Source: Patescibacteria group bacterium (GTDB lineage: Bacteria; Patescibacteriota; Minisyncoccia; Moranbacterales; JAKLHP01). Taken from it: a stretch of 9,978 bases of DNA. Location: contig JAKLHP010000026.1 of NCBI GenBank assembly GCA_022710085.1, positions 1 through 9,978 on the forward strand. The letters are read 5' to 3'. Made by a program: the position numbers and the translations under genes. Below, in pieces: positions 1-6,728 of this stretch (its first letter is position 1; each line of letters begins with the position of its first letter). The notes beneath the pieces were generated by a model. That model had not been told where the DNA came from and did no database searches. It saw only the letters and a list, made by a program, of their open reading frames with translations.

Positions 1-1
1 C

Positions 2-754
2 ATCAATCCCAAAAGAACCTGTGAAAAAGCGGAAAAAATAATTGCCGTATCAGATTCAACAAAAAAAGACATTGAAATTATCTACGGAATCCCTGAGAAA
101 AAAATCGAAGTGATTCACAGTGCCGTTTCAGAAGACTTCCGGGTTATCGACAGAAACGATCCGAAAATGTTAGAAACGAAAGAAAAATACAAACTTCCCT
201 ATAATTTTATTTTTTATCTCGGAACCATGGAACCGAGAAAAAATATAATCGGAACCATAAGAGCTTACAACCAGCTCCGGAGGCTCCATAATCAAGAACT
301 CGATAAATATAAATTGGTAATTGCCGGAGCCAGGGGATGGAAAGAGAAGGAAACACTGAAAGAAATTGAAAAATCTCCTTTTGGAAAAGATATTCTAAAC
401 ATCGGCTTTGTTGGTTCCCAGGAAAAGCCTTATTTATACAACCTCGCTTCACTTTTTGTTTATCCTTCATTGTTTGAAGGATTTGGATTTCCTCCACTCG
501 AAGCGATGAAGTGCGGTGTTCCAGTAATAACTTCCAATAATTCATCCCTTCCTGAAATAGTGGGGGATGCGGGAATAATGATTGACCCGGAAAGAACGGA
601 TGAAATATACAAAGTGATGAAGAAAATACTCGTCAGCAGAAATCTCAGGGACAAACTCCGGGAAAAAGGATTAAAAAGATCGGAAAATTTCTCATGGAAA
701 AAAACCGCGGAAATGTTTCTGGAAGCAATTGACAAATTCGATAAACAACATTAA
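2..754 (+). CDS. GT4-family glycosyltransferase, 5'-truncated by window edge
   Basis: This is the C-terminal two-thirds of a GT-B fold, family GT4 (glycosyl transferases group 1) enzyme, which transfers a sugar from a nucleotide-sugar to a growing lipid-linked glycan on the cytoplasmic face. The frame is open to the window edge, so the GTG at 110 and later ATGs are internal. About 250 residues are visible; complete homologues are usually near 370, so roughly 120 N-terminal residues are missing. Visible family features, numbered from the codon at 2, are the linker stretch IIAVSDSTKKDI near the domain junction, the nucleotide-binding loop G74-TMEPRKN with K80, and the EX7E motif E159-GFGFPPL-E167 followed by a GVPV turn and a SLPEI segment. 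The gene ends with TAA; a promoter for the next gene starts inside its last codons. It resembles the second glycosyltransferase downstream, so the two probably work on the same glycan. Donor and acceptor cannot be read from sequence. Confidence 0.93.
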   Translation: MNPKRTCEKAEKIIAVSDSTKKDIEIIYGIPEKKIEVIHSAVSEDFRVIDRNDPKMLETKEKYKLPYNFIFYLGTMEPRKNIIGTIRAYNQLRRLHNQELDKYKLVIAGARGWKEKETLKEIEKSPFGKDILNIGFVGSQEKPYLYNLASLFVYPSLFEGFGFPPLEAMKCGVPVITSNNSSLPEIVGDAGIMIDPERTDEIYKVMKKILVSRNLRDKLREKGLKRSENFSWKKTAEMFLEAIDKFDKQH

Positions 755-757
755 GAT
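729..757 (+). promoter_or_regulatory. Sigma70-type promoter for the small gene at 800
   Basis: A perfect -35 hexamer TTGACA (729-734) lies inside the last codons of the upstream glycosyltransferase. It is separated by 17 nt from TAAGAT (752-757), a 4/6 match to the -10 consensus that overlaps the stop codon. Transcription would start near 764, giving a leader of about 36 nt with a strong ribosome binding site. The -10 box is imperfect, so this is a prediction. Confidence 0.5.
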
Positions 758-786
758 AAAACACTAAGCAGCCAAAACTATATCCC

Positions 787-794
787 GAAGGAGG
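787..794 (+). promoter_or_regulatory. Strong Shine-Dalgarno site fixing the start at 800
   Basis: GAAGGAGG is complementary to the anti-Shine-Dalgarno end of 16S rRNA and sits 5 nt before the ATG at 800. It stands out because most other genes here lack a recognisable site. The only comparable one precedes the small secreted gene at 7870. Confidence 0.8.
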
Positions 795-799
795 ATATT

Positions 800-1090
800 A
801 TGACAGTAATAATGATCTACGGATTAGAATATGATATCTACCCGGATAGTGGCATTAATAACCGCAGGATTGAAATTATCGAGATGGTTAGAAAAATATT
901 GGGAGAAAACAAGTTAAGCAAAGACACTCTCATAGTTGCTCCTTATTCTACAGTTAACAGCAATGGGAACGTTGTCGACGAAAGTAATCTTCTCTACCTG
1001 AAAGTTCAAGGGCAAGAGAAAGAAAGACATGAGATTATCAAAAGAATCAGAAAAGTAGGATTGGGAAAGAATAATTTTCTCATAGCGTAA
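800..1090 (+). CDS. Small protein of unknown function (96 aa)
   Basis: I do not recognise this family. The 96-residue product has no signal peptide, no membrane segment and no cysteine, so it is probably cytoplasmic. The residue pattern suggests alternating strands and helices: a hydrophobic strand at 2-8, an amphipathic helix around 22-37, strands near 43-48 and 64-69, a charged helix around 72-86, and a short final strand FLI. That is a beta-alpha-beta-beta-alpha-beta order compatible with a ferredoxin-like fold, which is inference only. The start is well supported by GAAGGAGG 5 nt upstream. A promoter (729-757) and a terminator (1107-1171) make it look like an independent transcription unit between two glycosyltransferase genes. 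Whether it serves the glycan pathway or is merely lodged there cannot be told. Its codon use looks like that of its neighbours. Confidence 0.82.
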   Translation: MTVIMIYGLEYDIYPDSGINNRRIEIIEMVRKILGENKLSKDTLIVAPYSTVNSNGNVVDESNLLYLKVQGQEKERHEIIKRIRKVGLGKNNFLIA

Positions 1091-1106
1091 CCAATCTTAA
1101 TCTCAG

Positions 1107-1171
1107 CCTCTAAAATGAATGTCGTAGCATTAACAGATGTTACCAAAATCATTTTGGAGGTTTTTCATTTT
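1107..1171 (+). terminator. Rho-independent terminator after the small gene
   Basis: The arms CCTCTAAAATGA (1107-1118) and TCATTTTGGAGG (1149-1160) pair over 12 bp with one G-U wobble. They are followed directly by TTTTTCATTTT. The 30-nt loop is long for a terminator, but it contains a small internal hairpin (TAAC 1131-1134 with GTTA 1139-1142) that would bring the main arms together. It lies just after the stop at 1090 and ahead of the next promoter, as expected. Confidence 0.65.
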
Positions 1172-1201
1172 CAAAAATAAAAAATTCCTGGCTTTAACGT
1201 C

Positions 1202-1247
1202 ATGCGTAAGCGTAACATTGCGAACGGACTTTAAACTTTATGCGTAA
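1202..1247 (+). repeat. Three GCGTAA repeats around the operon promoter
   Basis: ATGCGTAA occurs at 1202-1209 and 1240-1247, and GCGTAA also at 1210-1215 directly after the first copy. The last copy lies in the spacer between the proposed -35 and -10 boxes of the glycosyltransferase operon. The placement would suit a repressor or activator site, but six- to eight-base repeats can occur by chance. Confidence 0.35.
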
Positions 1248-1258
1248 TACATTATACT
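1230..1258 (+). promoter_or_regulatory. Promoter of the GT4-DUF4012-MurJ operon, probably leaderless
   Basis: TTTAAA (1230-1235, 4/6 match to the -35 consensus) lies 17 nt before TATACT (1253-1258, 5/6 match to the -10 consensus). The usual initiation distance puts the transcript start at about 1264-1266, on the ATG itself at 1265. There is no Shine-Dalgarno sequence ahead of that ATG, consistent with a leaderless mRNA. Confidence 0.55.
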
Positions 1259-1264
1259 TAAAAT

Positions 1265-2392
1265 ATGCGCATTGGAATTGATGCCCGTTTTTACGGATCG
1301 CTCGGAAAGGGGCTAGGAAGATACACTCAAAAACTCATAGAAAATCTCGAGAAAACTGATCTTCAGAATCAGTATTTTGTGTTTCTCCGAAAGGAAAATT
1401 TCGATGAATATCAGCCGAAAAATTCCAACTTCCAGAAAGTCATAGCTGATTACAAATGGTATACTTTTTCAGAACAGATAAATATGCCGGCGATCTTGAA
1501 CAAATATAAGCTCGATCTAGTCCACTTTCCTCATTTCAATATTCCTATTTTTTATAGGAAAAAATTCATAATCACCATCCATGACCTGATCCTCATTCAT
1601 TTTCCGACCATTCGAGGAACAACCTTGAATCCCTTTTATTATTGGATAAAATTTCTAACTTATAGAATAATCATCCGACATGCAATAAAAAGGTCGGAAA
1701 AAATAATAACCGTCTCTAATTTCACAAAAAAAGACATCCTTGAAAATTATAAAATACCCAGCGATAAGATATCGGTAACATATGAATCCAGCGACGAAAT
1801 TCCGACTGGATATGGACCCCTTGAAAAAGAAAAAATCCTTCAAAAATATGGTATAATTAAACCGTATATTCTATACGTTGGCAACGCTTATCCTCACAAA
1901 AATCTGGAAGCGTTGGTTTTGGCTTTTGCGGATATTCCTGTCCAAAAAAATCTCAGATTGGTTTTGGTCGGCAAGGAGGATTATTTCTACAAAGAGCTGA
2001 AAAAAAAGATTGCGAAGGAAAAAATAAGCAACATAATTTTTACCGACTTTGTTTCTGATGAAGAATTGGATGAAATATATAAAAACTCTTTGTTTTATAT
2101 TTTTCCTTCTCTGTATGAAGGATTCGGCTTGCCGCCGATCGAAGCTATGAGAAGAGGTATTCCGGTAGCGTCCTCCGATCATGAATGCATGAAAGAGGTT
2201 TTGGAAAGCAGCGCTTGCTTTTTTGACGCCCGAAAAAAAGAAAATATTAAAGAAGCAATAGAAAATCTTTCAGAAAATGAAAGCCTCAGAAGTGAGCTCG
2301 CCAAGAAGGGATTAGAACAGGCCAGGAAATTTAGCTGGAAAGAAATGGCAGAAAAGACACTCGATGAATATCAAAAAATATTGGGAAAATAA
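1265..2392 (+). CDS. GT4-family glycosyltransferase (375 aa)
   Basis: A complete GT-B fold, GT4-family glycosyltransferase of normal length. The N-terminal domain opens with the first Rossmann strand MRIGIDARFYG and a glycine-rich loop (G14-KGLG-R19) typical of this family. The C-terminal domain carries the nucleotide-binding turn at 206-213 (GNAYPHKN, K212) and the EX7E motif E285-GFGLPPI-E293, whose glutamates contact the donor sugar nucleotide in the family. No membrane segment is present, so it should act on the cytoplasmic face, probably on a lipid-linked acceptor. The start at 1265 begins exactly at the family's conserved N-terminus and lies right after a -10 box, implying leaderless translation. 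It heads an operon with the DUF4012 gene 5 nt downstream and a MurJ-like flippase after that. Sugar specificity cannot be assigned. It is related to, but clearly diverged from, the glycosyltransferase ending at 754. Confidence 0.95.
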   Translation: MRIGIDARFYGSLGKGLGRYTQKLIENLEKTDLQNQYFVFLRKENFDEYQPKNSNFQKVIADYKWYTFSEQINMPAILNKYKLDLVHFPHFNIPIFYRKKFIITIHDLILIHFPTIRGTTLNPFYYWIKFLTYRIIIRHAIKRSEKIITVSNFTKKDILENYKIPSDKISVTYESSDEIPTGYGPLEKEKILQKYGIIKPYILYVGNAYPHKNLEALVLAFADIPVQKNLRLVLVGKEDYFYKELKKKIAKEKISNIIFTDFVSDEELDEIYKNSLFYIFPSLYEGFGLPPIEAMRRGIPVASSDHECMKEVLESSACFFDARKKENIKEAIENLSENESLRSELAKKGLEQARKFSWKEMAEKTLDEYQKILGK

Positions 2393-2397
2393 CACTT

Positions 2398-4938
2398 ATG
2401 CCTAAAAATAGGATTATCCCTCAGATGTTCGATGTTCGTCCAGTTGATAAAACTGGCAGTTTAGATTGGGAAAAAATAGAAAATATTGAAAAAGTTCTGA
2501 AGTTAAGGGAGAAAAAATTTCAGAAAGAAGTAGAGCATATCCAATCAAAGGAAATAAAAAAACAGGTTCCTGCTCCGAGACCAGCAAGGATTTTTCCAAA
2601 AAATTACTATGATAACCCCTTTAAAGAGCCTGAGATTTACCAGTTAGGAGAAAAATTCAGGAGCGATGAGATTCCCATTTTTTCTCCTGTTCCGAAAATT
2701 CCCGAAAAACAACCTCCCATACAGACAAGACCGGCAAATATCCGCGAAGAAATAATCCCAGAACCTGAACCAAAATTTATACCCCCGATGGAAAATGCAA
2801 ATTTCCTGAAAACCAATCCTGTCCGAAAACCGAAAAGCATAAATAAAAATGTTGAGAGAATCAAGTATTCCGAAGATGAAATAAAAAAAATAAAAAATCA
2901 TTTCAAATTTTCGGATCTTTTTATTCCGGCCAAGTTTACTTTTGGATTAAATCCAAGAAGAACATCCTTATACTTTGGAGGGGTTTCGCTTATGATAGCT
3001 TTGCTAATAGGCGGATTTTCCTTTGGCATGAAGGGAATGAAAATAAAAGGGGAGGTCTTGGGGACAAGCCAGAAAGGATATTCCGATCTCAATTCAGCCA
3101 TTGAAAACATCAAAGCTCAAAATTTTGAATCTTCCAGTCTAGCGTTTGAAAATTCTTACAATAAATTTTCTGAAGCTTCAAAAAATCTGGATGAAATGGG
3201 AAAAGTTTTTATTGAAATTTCAAGATTTTTTCCTCTTTCTTCAAAGCTTTCATCGGGAAAGAACCTGGTTGAAGCCGGAAAACACATTTCCGTCGCTGGA
3301 CAATCTTTAAATAAGATAGCTAAAACCGTAAACTCACTTGAAAATCCACTTAATGAAAGTAGCAAAGATGTATCATTTCTGGAAATTTTCCAATCAACCG
3401 AAAAAGAAATGAGAATTTTGGGCGAGGAATTGAATGAGATAGAAAAAAATATCGAGAAGGTTAACGTTACCGACCTTCCAGCTGACAAACAAAGTCAGTT
3501 CATTGCTCTCAAAGAAAAACTTCCCTTGGTTGTCCAGACGATAGATGAGTTCTTGAACAATAGTGAGATTTTTGTCGATCTTTTGGGTGGCAACGGGCCA
3601 AGAAAATATCTGTTCCTTTTCCAGAATAATCAGGAAATGAGAGCCACGGGAGGATTTATCGGAAGCTATGGGCTTTTGGACATTTCCAATGGAAGAATCA
3701 GAAATTTCTTTATTGACGGAATATTCAACCCCGATGGACAACTTCAGGAAAAAATAATTCCTCCCAGGCCAATCCAGAAAATTAGTGCCGCCTGGAGTCT
3801 TCATGATAGCAACTGGTTTCCTGATTTTACGACTTCCGCGAAAGAAGCCATCATTTTTTATGAAAAAACTGGCGGACCGACAGCGGATGGAGTGATTGCC
3901 CTTACTCCTACTGTAATGCAGAAACTTCTGGAAATAACTGGTCCGATTGAAATGAAAGATTATGATATTACGATAGACAGCGAAAACTTTATTGAAAAAA
4001 CCCAATATCAAGTCGAGGTAAATTATGACAAGGAAGAAAACAGGCCGAAGAAAATTCTTTCTGACCTTGCTCCAATAATTCTCGACAAGATTTTCAATAC
4101 TCGGGATATCAAGAGTATAGCTAAAACCTTTCAGATCCTTTCTTCAGGACTTCGGGAAAAACATATCCTTTTGTATTCTGAAAATCAAAGTCTCCAAGAT
4201 ATAATTTCCAAGGAACGCTGGTCGGGAGAAATTATTGATTCCCAGAAAGATTATCTTAGCGTCATAAATACCAACATTAACGGATACAAGACTGATGGAG
4301 TAGTGGATGAAACGATATCTCATAGCGCAGAAATACAAACTGACGGTTCAATTATTGACACGGTAATCATTACCCGCCATCATAATGGAGGCGATTTTGA
4401 TTATGAATGGTGGAATAAGGTTAACTCCAATTATATGCGAGTCTATGTCCCGCTTGGATCAAAACTCATTGAAGCCGAGGGCCAAACCAGAGAAATCAAT
4501 GACGAACAGTTGGATTATGATGCCCTGGGATTCAAAAAGAACCCCTTGATTGAAAAAGAAGAAAAAAGTATGATTATTGATGAAGAGTCAGGAACAAGAA
4601 TATATGAGGAGTCAGGAAAAACTGTTTTCGCCAACTGGTCCTATGTCAGTCCCAAAGAAACAACCACTATTAAATATAAATATTTGCTTCCATTTAAAAT
4701 AAGTATTGTTTCAGAAGAAAAACCCGCCAATTCTTATTCGCTTTTCGCTCAAAAACAATCAGGAAGCGCCGGAAGCAAATTTTTGTTTGATATAACTTTT
4801 CCCAAAAACTACAACATTATCTGGAATTATCCGAATGACTTAAACAAGGAAAAAAATAAAACGGAATTGGAAACCAATCTCAAAACTGACGTATTTGTCG
4901 GATTAGTTTTCACCAAAGAAGGAATTATCAATGATTAA
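2398..4938 (+). CDS. DUF4012 domain membrane protein (846 aa)
   Basis: A large single-pass membrane protein with a DUF4012 domain, a family of unknown biochemical function often found beside glycan genes in CPR bacteria and some Gram-positives. Residues 1 to about 190 are charged and proline-rich (for example around 85-130), lack a signal peptide and should be cytoplasmic. One transmembrane helix spans about 192-211 (YFGGVSLMIALLIGGFSFGM). Residues 225-390 are rich in E, K, L and N and probably form helical or coiled-coil structure outside the cell. The DUF4012 core begins at LLGGNGPRKYLFLFQNNQE (395-413), continues through an ATGGFIGSYG segment, and runs to about residue 545. A beta-rich extracellular part follows to the end. 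No good Shine-Dalgarno site precedes the ATG, which lies 5 nt after the previous stop, suggesting translational coupling. The last 8 nt overlap the flippase gene. A role in extracellular glycan attachment or processing is inferred from context only. Confidence 0.92.
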   Translation: MPKNRIIPQMFDVRPVDKTGSLDWEKIENIEKVLKLREKKFQKEVEHIQSKEIKKQVPAPRPARIFPKNYYDNPFKEPEIYQLGEKFRSDEIPIFSPVPKIPEKQPPIQTRPANIREEIIPEPEPKFIPPMENANFLKTNPVRKPKSINKNVERIKYSEDEIKKIKNHFKFSDLFIPAKFTFGLNPRRTSLYFGGVSLMIALLIGGFSFGMKGMKIKGEVLGTSQKGYSDLNSAIENIKAQNFESSSLAFENSYNKFSEASKNLDEMGKVFIEISRFFPLSSKLSSGKNLVEAGKHISVAGQSLNKIAKTVNSLENPLNESSKDVSFLEIFQSTEKEMRILGEELNEIEKNIEKVNVTDLPADKQSQFIALKEKLPLVVQTIDEFLNNSEIFVDLLGGNGPRKYLFLFQNNQEMRATGGFIGSYGLLDISNGRIRNFFIDGIFNPDGQLQEKIIPPRPIQKISAAWSLHDSNWFPDFTTSAKEAIIFYEKTGGPTADGVIALTPTVMQKLLEITGPIEMKDYDITIDSENFIEKTQYQVEVNYDKEENRPKKILSDLAPIILDKIFNTRDIKSIAKTFQILSSGLREKHILLYSENQSLQDIISKERWSGEIIDSQKDYLSVINTNINGYKTDGVVDETISHSAEIQTDGSIIDTVIITRHHNGGDFDYEWWNKVNSNYMRVYVPLGSKLIEAEGQTREINDEQLDYDALGFKKNPLIEKEEKSMIIDEESGTRIYEESGKTVFANWSYVSPKETTTIKYKYLLPFKISIVSEEKPANSYSLFAQKQSGSAGSKFLFDITFPKNYNIIWNYPNDLNKEKNKTELETNLKTDVFVGLVFTKEGIIND

Positions 4939-6574
4939 AAAATTCGTAAACAACAAGATTTTCAATGGGAAGCCAACGGAATCAATTACCGCGGCGGCTT
5001 TTATTATTGCTGTTTCCAGTTTTGCCAGCCGTTTTCTTGGATTATTCCGGGACAGGATTCTGGCATCTGAGTTCGGAGCAGGAGACATATTGGATTCATA
5101 TTACGCCGCTTTCCGTATTCCTGATTTGCTTTATAACCTGTTGATTCTGGGAGCGCTGAGCGCCGCTTTCATTCCGGTTTTCACCGGCTTAATTTCAAAA
5201 AATAAGGAAGAAGAGGGATGGGAACTCACCTCTGGAATTCTTAATATTAACATCTTGGCTTTAATGATACTGGGAGTTATTTTTTCTTTTTTTGCTCCAT
5301 TTTTTACAAATCTCATCACCCCGGGATTCTCCGGAGAAAAATCAGAACTTACCGTAGCTCTTACCCGAATCATGTTCTTAAGTCCAATATTTCTTGGAAT
5401 TAGCGCGATTTTCGGAGGAGTTCTGGTATCTTTTAAAAAATTCATCATCTACTCAATCGCTCCAATAATGTATAATCTCGGAATCATAATCGGAGCTTTA
5501 TTTTTTGTTAAATTTATGGGTCCGGTTGGTCTTGCCTGGGGAGTAGTTTTGGGAGCTTTTATGCATATGCTGATCCAATATCCGGCAGTAAAATTTTCCG
5601 GATTTAATTTTAAGATAGTTTTTACCAAAGCTTTTAAAAATGAAAATGTCAGAAAGGTAATACGACTCATGATTCCCCGAACAATGGGAATTGCCGTTAA
5701 TCAAATCAACCTCTTGGTTATCACAATTTTTGCTTCTACCCTGGCTTCCGGAAGCCTGGCTATTTTCAATTTTGCCAATAATATTCAAAGTTTTCCTCTG
5801 GGACTTTTTGGGGTATCTTTTGCGATAGCTGTTTTCCCGACACTTTCTTCCTGCGCCGCCAGGAATATGAACAAGGAATTTATAAATAATTTTTCCAAGG
5901 CCATGAGAAGAATTTTATTTTTCATTATACCACTGAGTATTTTTATCCTGCTTCTTCGCGCCCAGCTGGTTCGTGTCATCCTCGGATCTGGAGAATTCAA
6001 CTGGGAAGATACTGTTCTAACTTTTGAAACTCTCGGATTTCTAACCTTGAGCCTTTTTGCCCAATGCCTTATTCCGCTTCTGGCTAGATCTTTCTACGCT
6101 ATCCACAATACCAAAACTCCTTTCTATGTCGCTTTGGCTAGTGAGGCAATAAACATCCTCCTGGTTGTATTTCTTATCGATAAATACCAGGTTGTCGGTT
6201 TGGCCATTGCTTTTTCTGTTTCCAGTATAATCAATATGTCGCTGCTTTTCGCAATCCTTAAGAAAAAAATGGGAGACTTGGATGAAAAGCATATCGTCAA
6301 TTCTTCTGCAAAAATCCTCTTGGCGGCTACTATTGCTGGACTCATCACTCAAATTTTGAAATACACCATAGACCGAGTTGCCAACATTGATACTTTTTTC
6401 GGAATATTTACCCAGCTCTTTATTTCCGGAGGACTGGGAATCGTCACTTTTCTCTTTATGAGCTATGTTTTGAAAGTTGAAGAATTTTTCCACTTCAAAG
6501 ACTCAATTTCCAGAAAGCTTTTCGGAGTTAAAGAACCGATCAATGAAATCACCGACGGCGCTGAAGGAATGTAA
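4931..6574 (+). CDS. murJ: MurJ/MviN-family lipid-linked glycan flippase (547 aa)
   Basis: A polytopic membrane protein of the MOP superfamily, MurJ/MviN type, predicted to flip lipid-linked precursors such as lipid II across the inner membrane. The N-terminal signature is clear: SSFASRFLGLFRDRILASEF (29-48), then GAGDILDSYYAAFRIPDLL (49-67) and GALSAAFIPVF. Hydrophobic segments continue to about 515, fitting the usual 14 helices, and the length is typical. Aligned by eye with E. coli MurJ, R18, R24, D25 and D39 correspond to R34, R40, D41 and D55. The cavity residues R52 and R270 correspond to Y68 and N284 (FANNIQSFP in place of YADRLMEFP). The start at 4931 overlaps the DUF4012 gene by 8 nt and has AAGGAA 6 nt upstream, so it is translationally coupled. 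It could carry another lipid-linked glycan made by the neighbouring glycosyltransferases. No terminator is visible after its stop. Confidence 0.93.
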   Translation: MIKKFVNNKIFNGKPTESITAAAFIIAVSSFASRFLGLFRDRILASEFGAGDILDSYYAAFRIPDLLYNLLILGALSAAFIPVFTGLISKNKEEEGWELTSGILNINILALMILGVIFSFFAPFFTNLITPGFSGEKSELTVALTRIMFLSPIFLGISAIFGGVLVSFKKFIIYSIAPIMYNLGIIIGALFFVKFMGPVGLAWGVVLGAFMHMLIQYPAVKFSGFNFKIVFTKAFKNENVRKVIRLMIPRTMGIAVNQINLLVITIFASTLASGSLAIFNFANNIQSFPLGLFGVSFAIAVFPTLSSCAARNMNKEFINNFSKAMRRILFFIIPLSIFILLLRAQLVRVILGSGEFNWEDTVLTFETLGFLTLSLFAQCLIPLLARSFYAIHNTKTPFYVALASEAINILLVVFLIDKYQVVGLAIAFSVSSIINMSLLFAILKKKMGDLDEKHIVNSSAKILLAATIAGLITQILKYTIDRVANIDTFFGIFTQLFISGGLGIVTFLFMSYVLKVEEFFHFKDSISRKLFGVKEPINEITDGAEGM

Positions 6575-6728
6575 AAAATTTCTTTGTATGATTCCTTTCT
6601 TTTTGATATAATAAAATCACGTTAAAAAAATAAAAAACAAAAAATGAATCAGCAAGTCAAAACAGGTTTAGGGATAGCAATTATAGTTATCCTTGCTGCG
6701 ACAGCCGCTTTTTTCACATGGAAAGCAC
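6568..6728 (+). repeat. Duplicated locus, copy A 5' part (promoter, leader, TM codons)
   Basis: This segment resembles 8195-8351. Similarity begins at AATGTAAAAAATTT, which spans the stop codon of the flippase gene, and continues through the -10 region (ATAAAATCAC), the A-rich leader and the first 27-28 codons. The 3' counterpart in copy A is about 7714-7790, matched by 8357-8412. Copy B lacks everything between. Identity was judged by eye. Confidence 0.75.
6584..6612 (+). promoter_or_regulatory. Promoter of the anchored PsbP-like protein gene
   Basis: TATAAT (6607-6612) is a perfect -10 box, with TTGTAT (6584-6589, 3/6) 17 nt upstream. The transcript would start near 6619, giving a leader of about 25 nt made almost only of A, with no Shine-Dalgarno sequence before the ATG at 6644. 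The same arrangement is kept in the duplicate at 8208-8236, which supports it as functional. Confidence 0.6.

Noticed and set aside
110..754. GTG at 110 as the start of the first glycosyltransferase
   Set aside because: The frame is open to the window edge and the upstream residues are conserved GT4 sequence, so the gene is truncated rather than starting here.
1852..1857. TATAAT inside the second glycosyltransferase gene
   Set aside because: The nearest -35-like TTGAAA is 25 nt upstream, too far, and the site is within coding sequence of an AT-rich genome.
3394..4011. Long open frame on the minus strand (about 205 codons)
   Set aside because: It lies entirely inside the DUF4012 gene on the opposite strand, has no ribosome binding site or recognisable domain, and the + strand frame is clearly the real one.
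6041..6493. Minus-strand open frame of about 150 codons
   Set aside because: It lies antisense within the flippase gene, with a low-complexity product and no start signals.
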